Origin: Rhizobium sp. Q54
Lineage (GTDB): Bacteria; Pseudomonadota; Alphaproteobacteria; Rhizobiales; Xanthobacteraceae
Length of the DNA stretch: 46,229 nucleotides
Assembly: GCA_945907045.1 (NCBI GenBank)
Contig: CAMDSH010000027.1
Coordinates: 1 to 46,229, forward strand
Direction: 5' to 3'
Made by a program: the position numbers and the translations under genes. Within the stretch, counting starts at the first letter, position 1; every line of letters begins with the position of its first letter. The notes under the pieces are model-generated. The model was not told the DNA's origin. It saw nothing but the letters and a program-made list of their open reading frames with translations, and did not search any database. Shown one piece after another: positions 45,975 through 46,229 of the stretch.

Positions 45975-46229
45975 ATGTCAGGGGTGTTGCGTGGGGGGGT
46001 TCGTATGCCGGCGCGCGTCTGGCGGACGGCTCTATTCGCGGGCGTCATGGCCCTGCTGGCGGCTTGCAGCAGCACCTTCGATCAGTTGGGCTCCGGATTG
46101 CCCGAACAGCAGCCTACCCAGTTGCCGCCCGGCGCCGGTCCGCCGGCGATCGGCACCGGTCAGGTCAAAGTAGGCTTGCTGCTTCCGCTCTCCGCCACAG
46201 GCAATGCCGGCGTGGCGGCGATTTCGATG
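45975..46229 (+). CDS. Penicillin-binding protein activator (LpoA/YraM-like) lipoprotein, 3'-truncated
   Basis: Runs off the window end; 85 codons are present. ATG 45975 has a strong GAGGGGAG site at about 7 bases. The product starts with Arg residues, a hydrophobic stretch TALFAGVMALLAAC and a lipobox Cys at residue 35, then a Pro/Gln-rich linker and VKVGLLLPLSATGNAGVAAI. That last motif begins the periplasmic-binding-protein-like domain shared by LpoA and amino-acid ABC binding proteins. Its position next to rsmI and yraN is the known context of lpoA (yraM). It would stimulate a peptidoglycan synthase. The linker and lipobox are seen; the function is by family. Confidence 0.82.
   Translation, partial: MSGVLRGGVRMPARVWRTALFAGVMALLAACSSTFDQLGSGLPEQQPTQLPPGAGPPAIGTGQVKVGLLLPLSATGNAGVAAISM

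Overview
This is a high-G+C chromosomal segment from an alphaproteobacterium, almost certainly of the order Hyphomicrobiales (Rhizobiales). A relative of the Bradyrhizobium/Rhodopseudomonas/Pseudolabrys group is likely but not proven. The evidence is gene order and protein character: parB-parA-rsmG-mnmG-mnmE-rho-hemJ-hemE on one side of a 390-bp gap and PPDK regulator-maf-coaE-dnaQ-secB on the other, then hslVU, a his cluster, olsB, gshB and yraN-rsmI. Almost all of it is core chromosome. I see no insertion sequence, prophage, CRISPR array, tRNA or rRNA.

Layout. Positions 1-3896 hold the end of leuS, then lptE and holA (+). A MltB-type lytic transglycosylase (-) follows. Positions 4855-12634 are the partition and tRNA-modification block (all -): parB, parA, rsmG, mnmG, a soluble chemoreceptor carrying a PilZ domain, and mnmE. 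Two ParB-binding parS sites lie at the two ends of the chemoreceptor region. A YyaL/DUF255 gene (+) comes next, then rho, hemJ and hemE (-). The gap at 17774-18163 lies between hemE and the PPDK regulator, the position of the replication origin in Caulobacter and Rickettsia. Genes on both sides run away from it, so I call it the candidate oriC.

Right of the origin come a Spy/CpxP-like protein, maf, coaE and dnaQ (+), secB and fxsA (-), a Tim44-domain protein, mltA and smr (+), pirin and an FMN reductase (-) divergent from a HxlR regulator (+), and hslUV (-). Then follow a small secreted protein and the histidine block hisB-DUF2628-hisH-hisA-hisF-hisE with coaA (+). A mosaic of palindromes sits between hisB and DUF2628. 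After these come olsB and a hybrid histidine kinase (-), a secreted protein and the ComM/YifB ATPase (-), a small coiled-coil protein and nitronate monooxygenase (+), gshB (-), a transmembrane chemoreceptor (+), yraN-rsmI (-), and the start of an LpoA-like lipoprotein (+) cut by the window end.

How it works together. The left half is an origin-proximal segregation module: oriC candidate, parS sites 6.7 and 8.2 kb away, and parAB. The most unusual points are a cytosolic chemoreceptor gene bracketed by parS and an AT-rich insertion in mnmE. The insertion carries one perfect and one near-perfect DnaA box plus hairpins. The rest is housekeeping: translation, histidine, haem, CoA and glutathione biosynthesis, envelope maintenance (LptE, MltA, MltB-like, LpoA-like, ornithine lipid) and protein quality control.
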